NCBI GenBank assembly: GCA_009908585.1
Contig: JAAAOZ010000018.1
Span: 1-6,595, forward strand
Reading direction: 5' to 3'
Length of the DNA stretch: 6,595 bases
Source: Chloroflexota bacterium
GTDB lineage: Bacteria; Chloroflexota; Anaerolineae; B4-G1; SLSP01
Shown here piece after piece: positions 3,620 through 6,595 of this stretch; the stretch's first letter is position 1; every line of letters starts with the position of its first letter. A program made the position numbers and the translations under genes. A model generated the notes under the pieces. It saw only the letters and a list, made by a program, of their open reading frames with translations. It was not told the DNA's origin and made no database searches.

Positions 3620-6595
3620 TTACGGGGATGACGACCGCATCACCAGCGGTAGGTAGATGGCTCCTCCCTCCGCCGAGGCAAGGATCGTGGTCGGAATGTC
3701 CAAGGTATTATGCTCCATATCTGGATCTACCTCCAAGCTCGCCGCTGTAATGGTGCTGACCACTTGACCACTAGCGCCGGGATCCGCCGCCAGCGTCATC
3801 GTCACCCAGGCGGTTTGATGCAAGGACAACGTGCCCAATGTGCATGTGACGCCCACATCGGCGGCCTGACAGCTTCCGCCAACCAAGCTCACCTCGGCGC
3901 CAACGTAGGCCAACGCCGAGGGCAGCGTATCTGTGAGGACGACGGCCATCGCCGTGGACGGCCCGCTGTTCGTCACGGCGACGGTGTAGGTGAACTCTTG
4001 CCCGGCTGTAACCGTCGCTGCCGCCTGGATCAAGCCCACGCTCAGATCGGTCTCCGCATTCACGGTTGTCGGCTCGACGATGTCGCGGTTGTTGCCGGCA
4101 TTCAAATCGTCTTCCGCCGCGATGGCGGTTGCCGATGCTTCCAATGTGCCCCGCGCGCTCGGACTGACTGTCACAAAGACGGTAGCGGTCACAGCTTCGC
4201 CAGCCGGGATCGCGCCTAAGCTGTACGTGATCACCCCCGGCATAGCGAAGAACGGCGTGCCCTGCACCGTCTCCGTCGAGGAGTAGACCACATCCACGGG
4301 CAATGTGTTCGTGAGCATCACGCCTGTCGCGGCGTCTGGGCCAGCGTTGGCGACGACTAAAGTGTAGGTCAACTGCTCGCCCGCCGTGACCGGGTCGGGG
4401 TCGTCGGATAAGGTGACATGCAAATCCACCACGGACGCCACCTGTGTGGTGACCGAGCGAATGTTGCTCCCAGCCACGTGATCGTGCTCCACCGCCGCGA
4501 CAGCAACGATGTTTTCCGCTGCGCCGCCGTGTGTTGCCGTGCTCATCACGGTGACCGTCAATCCCGCGCCCGGTGCCAACGCGCCCCAATCACACATGAC
4601 GAGATGCCCGCCTTCAACATAAGAGCATCCAGCAGGCGTAGCCGCGTTGAACACGACGTTCGAGGGCAAAGTATCCGTCAGGCGCACATGAGTCGCCATC
4701 GACGGCCCGGCGTTGCTGATCTCAATGGTGTAGGTGATCGGCGCGTCAAGCGCCACAGCCGCCGGCGCGTCAAGGGTCGTCACACGCAGATCGGCCTTGG
4801 GCGTGAGTGGGGTGGGTATCTCGACGACGTTGTTGCGATAGCGAGGATCTGAGCCTTGAGCGACCACCTCGACGTGATTGGTGAGGGTCATGACTTCGGA
4901 CGGGGCCATCACCGCGACGGTCAACGTCTTCTGAGCGCCCACATCCATCGCGTTGAGGGTGCAGGTCACCACGCCGCCCACTGGCGCCGCGCAGCCCGTC
5001 GAGGCCGAGAGGAACGTCGCGCTCACCGGCAAGGTGTCGCTCACCACGGCTGCTAACGCATCCGGGCCGTCATTGATCACCTCGATGGTATAGGTCAGCG
5101 GCGACGAAACGTAATTCGGCGGATCAGGGGCGAGTCCCATCGTCACGGAGAGATCAGAGGACGGCGCGACCTTCAGCTCGTACGTGGTTGTCTCGTTGCC
5201 CGGATGCCAATCCGCCGTAGAAGATGCTACTTCCGCCCAGCTCTGCAACCATCCCTGCGATCTCGGCGTCACGACCACCGTGGCCGAGACGACAGCATCC
5301 TGCGCCATCTCGCCCCAGTCGCACGTAATCGCGCTGTCGTTGCCGTTGCGCATGCACGCGCCCGCCGGGGATAACGACGCAAACTCGACCGTGATTGGCC
5401 AGGTGTAGGTGAGCGTCACATCCTGCGCTGTCGAAGGCCCGTCGTTGTGGGCCGCGACCGTGTAGGTCAGTGGGAAACCCACTGCCGCTGGGTCCGGCAT
5501 CCCCTGGATCGACGGCCAGATGTCCGCTGCTGGCTCCAACGTCGTCGTCTCGGTGATCGGCGTGCCCAACGGGTACAGTCCCTCCGTCCCCTCCGAGAAC
5601 GCCATAATCGTGTTGGTAATCACGCCCTCAACATCGGTTTTGACCTGGATGGTCGCCGTCTCGGTCTGACCGATGGCCATCGCGCCCAGATCACAGTTTA
5701 CGGTGCCGGTGGTTACCTCGGTGCAGCCAGTTCCTTGGCTGACGGCGCTGGTCACATAGTGAACGCCGGCATCCAATGTATCGGACATCACCAATTGAGG
5801 CAATGGAGCGCGTCCGATGTTGGTCACGGCGATGGTGTAGGTCAAGAGTTCTCCAGCCAGGATAGGATCGTAGGGAGCATCAGTTTGCGTGACCTCTAAC
5901 TCGGTCACGCAGACGTACACTGGCAAGAACGGCTCAAACGCCACATCGCCATCAATTTGGCCCGTCGATGGCCCGTTACTATCCCCCCACCAATTATTGG
6001 TAGCATCGATCTGCCCGCTGGTGTTGTTATCTAAATCAAAGCCTTCATTGCCGAATAGTCCACTGCCCAACACGGAGAGCGATCCGCCGTTGACACAGAT
6101 CCCGTCGCTGCCGTTGTTACTGACCTCAGCGCAGAGGAAACGCAAATCCCCTTGATTTAGCTCAACGCCCACGCCGCTGTTATTTCGTACCATACTCCCC
6201 GTGACCGTGATGACCGAGTTGACGCTGTCGATATAGAGGGCAGCATCATTATTCGGATCATTACCATTGGCATATATATCCGTGTTGGCAACAATGGCGT
6301 AACTATCGTGTAGATAAATACCGTAATCCTCACGAGGGGTTCCCCAATCATGACCGCCGGAGATAATCGTGCTGTAACCTATCGATACTTCACCGCTCAG
6401 CACGTTGGTGATGGCAATATTGCTACGCACACCTAAACTATTCTCCGCGCCGCCATAACGCACCATGGCATTTTGTAAATCACCTGTGCCGCCGTCGAAG
6501 ACCACCCCCGACCATTCGCCTGGCTTGGAGTCTTCAGCCGAAGTAAAGGTAATGGGATGGGTTGCAGTACCGATGGCGTCCAAATGCCCGCGCAC
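3620..6595 (-). CDS. Very large secreted protein: beta-helix plus six DUF11 repeats (N-terminus beyond window)
   Basis: The frame is open from the right edge to TAA at 3620-3622, giving 991 residues. The first codon in the window is GTG, but it falls inside a domain motif (GHLDAIGTATHPITFTS), so the true start and any signal peptide lie outside. Residues 1 to about 228 look like a right-handed parallel beta-helix: ITFTS, WSGVVFDGG, then recurrent N/G/D-rich turns and IDATNNWWGDSNGPS at 196-210, a common end motif of such helices. Six DUF11 repeats of about 120 residues follow (starts near 231, 357, 480, 601, 723, 849), each with LTYTIxVxNxGP and usually TLP. The tail (973-991) carries IYLPLVMR. 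Five repeats have a Cys pair about 10 residues apart (291/301, 414/425, 535/545, 657/668, 909/918), likely disulfides outside the cell. The likely role is a surface stalk with a beta-helix head; no enzyme motif is seen. Confidence 0.92.
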   Translation of the reverse strand: MRGHLDAIGTATHPITFTSAEDSKPGEWSGVVFDGGTGDLQNAMVRYGGAENSLGVRSNIAITNVLSGEVSIGYSTIISGGHDWGTPREDYGIYLHDSYAIVANTDIYANGNDPNNDAALYIDSVNSVITVTGSMVRNNSGVGVELNQGDLRFLCAEVSNNGSDGICVNGGSLSVLGSGLFGNEGFDLDNNTSGQIDATNNWWGDSNGPSTGQIDGDVAFEPFLPVYVCVTELEVTQTDAPYDPILAGELLTYTIAVTNIGRAPLPQLVMSDTLDAGVHYVTSAVSQGTGCTEVTTGTVNCDLGAMAIGQTETATIQVKTDVEGVITNTIMAFSEGTEGLYPLGTPITETTTLEPAADIWPSIQGMPDPAAVGFPLTYTVAAHNDGPSTAQDVTLTYTWPITVEFASLSPAGACMRNGNDSAITCDWGEMAQDAVVSATVVVTPRSQGWLQSWAEVASSTADWHPGNETTTYELKVAPSSDLSVTMGLAPDPPNYVSSPLTYTIEVINDGPDALAAVVSDTLPVSATFLSASTGCAAPVGGVVTCTLNAMDVGAQKTLTVAVMAPSEVMTLTNHVEVVAQGSDPRYRNNVVEIPTPLTPKADLRVTTLDAPAAVALDAPITYTIEISNAGPSMATHVRLTDTLPSNVVFNAATPAGCSYVEGGHLVMCDWGALAPGAGLTVTVMSTATHGGAAENIVAVAAVEHDHVAGSNIRSVTTQVASVVDLHVTLSDDPDPVTAGEQLTYTLVVANAGPDAATGVMLTNTLPVDVVYSSTETVQGTPFFAMPGVITYSLGAIPAGEAVTATVFVTVSPSARGTLEASATAIAAEDDLNAGNNRDIVEPTTVNAETDLSVGLIQAAATVTAGQEFTYTVAVTNSGPSTAMAVVLTDTLPSALAYVGAEVSLVGGSCQAADVGVTCTLGTLSLHQTAWVTMTLAADPGASGQVVSTITAASLEVDPDMEHNTLDIPTTILASAEGGAIYLPLVMRSSSP
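3680..5905 (-). repeat. Six tandem DUF11 repeats
   Basis: Approximate repeat spans are 5534-5905, 5174-5527, 4802-5158, 4436-4795, 4058-4429 and 3680-4051. Each unit opens with an alternating DLxVT-like strand, then a Pro/Ala/Gly segment, TYTxxVxNxGP, a LTDTLP-like turn, a Cys-x9-10-Cys hairpin and a GxxxxG beta segment. Repeats 4-6 are the closest to the family consensus; repeat 1 (NIGRAPLP) lacks the GPD/GPS motif and repeat 2 reads TYTWP in place of TDTLP. Known DUF11 domains form extended extracellular stalks in bacterial surface proteins. Confidence 0.88.

Noticed and set aside
3478..3750. 90-codon plus-strand open frame spanning the end of the DUF11 gene
   Set aside because: It overlaps the terminator-like hairpin and the DUF11 3' end, has no good ribosome binding site and no recognisable sequence.
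3771..4589. 272-codon open frame on the minus strand in a different frame from the DUF11 protein
   Set aside because: Its translation is Arg/Gly/His-rich and low in hydrophobic residues, as expected for an out-of-frame reading of GC-rich repetitive coding DNA; the DUF11 frame is continuous through it.
3710..4852. Several plus-strand open frames of 98-169 codons opposite the DUF11 gene
   Set aside because: They lie antisense to well-supported DUF11 repeats, have odd composition and no ribosome binding site or recognisable domain.
6593..6595. GTG at the right edge as the start codon of the DUF11 protein
   Set aside because: It sits in the middle of a beta-helix motif, no signal peptide follows, and no upstream sequence is visible to show a ribosome binding site; the gene almost certainly continues to the right.

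Overview
The window looks like an accessory, surface-protein locus of a Gram-positive-like or monoderm-like environmental bacterium, most plausibly a member of the Chloroflexota (Anaerolineae/Caldilineae type). This placement is an inference. It rests on the style of the two giant exported proteins: tandem DUF11 repeats behind a parallel beta-helix, a DUF2341 domain flanked by concanavalin-like units, and a C-terminal IYLPLVMR tail of the kind I recall from many Chloroflexota secreted proteins. No rRNA, tRNA or housekeeping gene is present to confirm it.

Layout: both genes lie on the minus strand, so the locus reads from right to left. Positions 6595 to 3620 hold the C-terminal 991 codons of a very large secreted protein (N-terminus outside the window): a right-handed beta-helix, six DUF11 repeats and a short C-terminal tail, followed by a terminator-like hairpin (3542-3570). 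Positions 2719 to 1 hold the first 906 codons of a second secreted protein (C-terminus outside the window). It has a clear signal peptide, a bacterial Ig-like domain, two diverged tandem concanavalin/LamG-like units, a beta-rich linker domain, a DUF2341 domain and the start of a third concanavalin-like unit. It has its own Shine-Dalgarno site and a candidate -10 box. Neither protein shows an enzyme active site that I can recognise; both look like adhesive or structural cell-surface modules.

Between the genes is about 900 bases of AT-richer, gene-free DNA that carries the least ordinary signals. One is an 82-base imperfect palindrome with competing inner stems (2942-3023). The other is a candidate non-autonomous mobile element of about 326 bases (3091-3416). 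Its two ends carry the same three short sequence boxes in mirrored order, and its core (3167-3333) is an almost uninterrupted chain of hairpins, mostly with 4-base loops and unrelated stems. No transposase is encoded. A 12-codon fragment at 2843-2881 resembles the C-terminus of a formylglycine-generating-enzyme-like gene and may be debris of earlier gene content.
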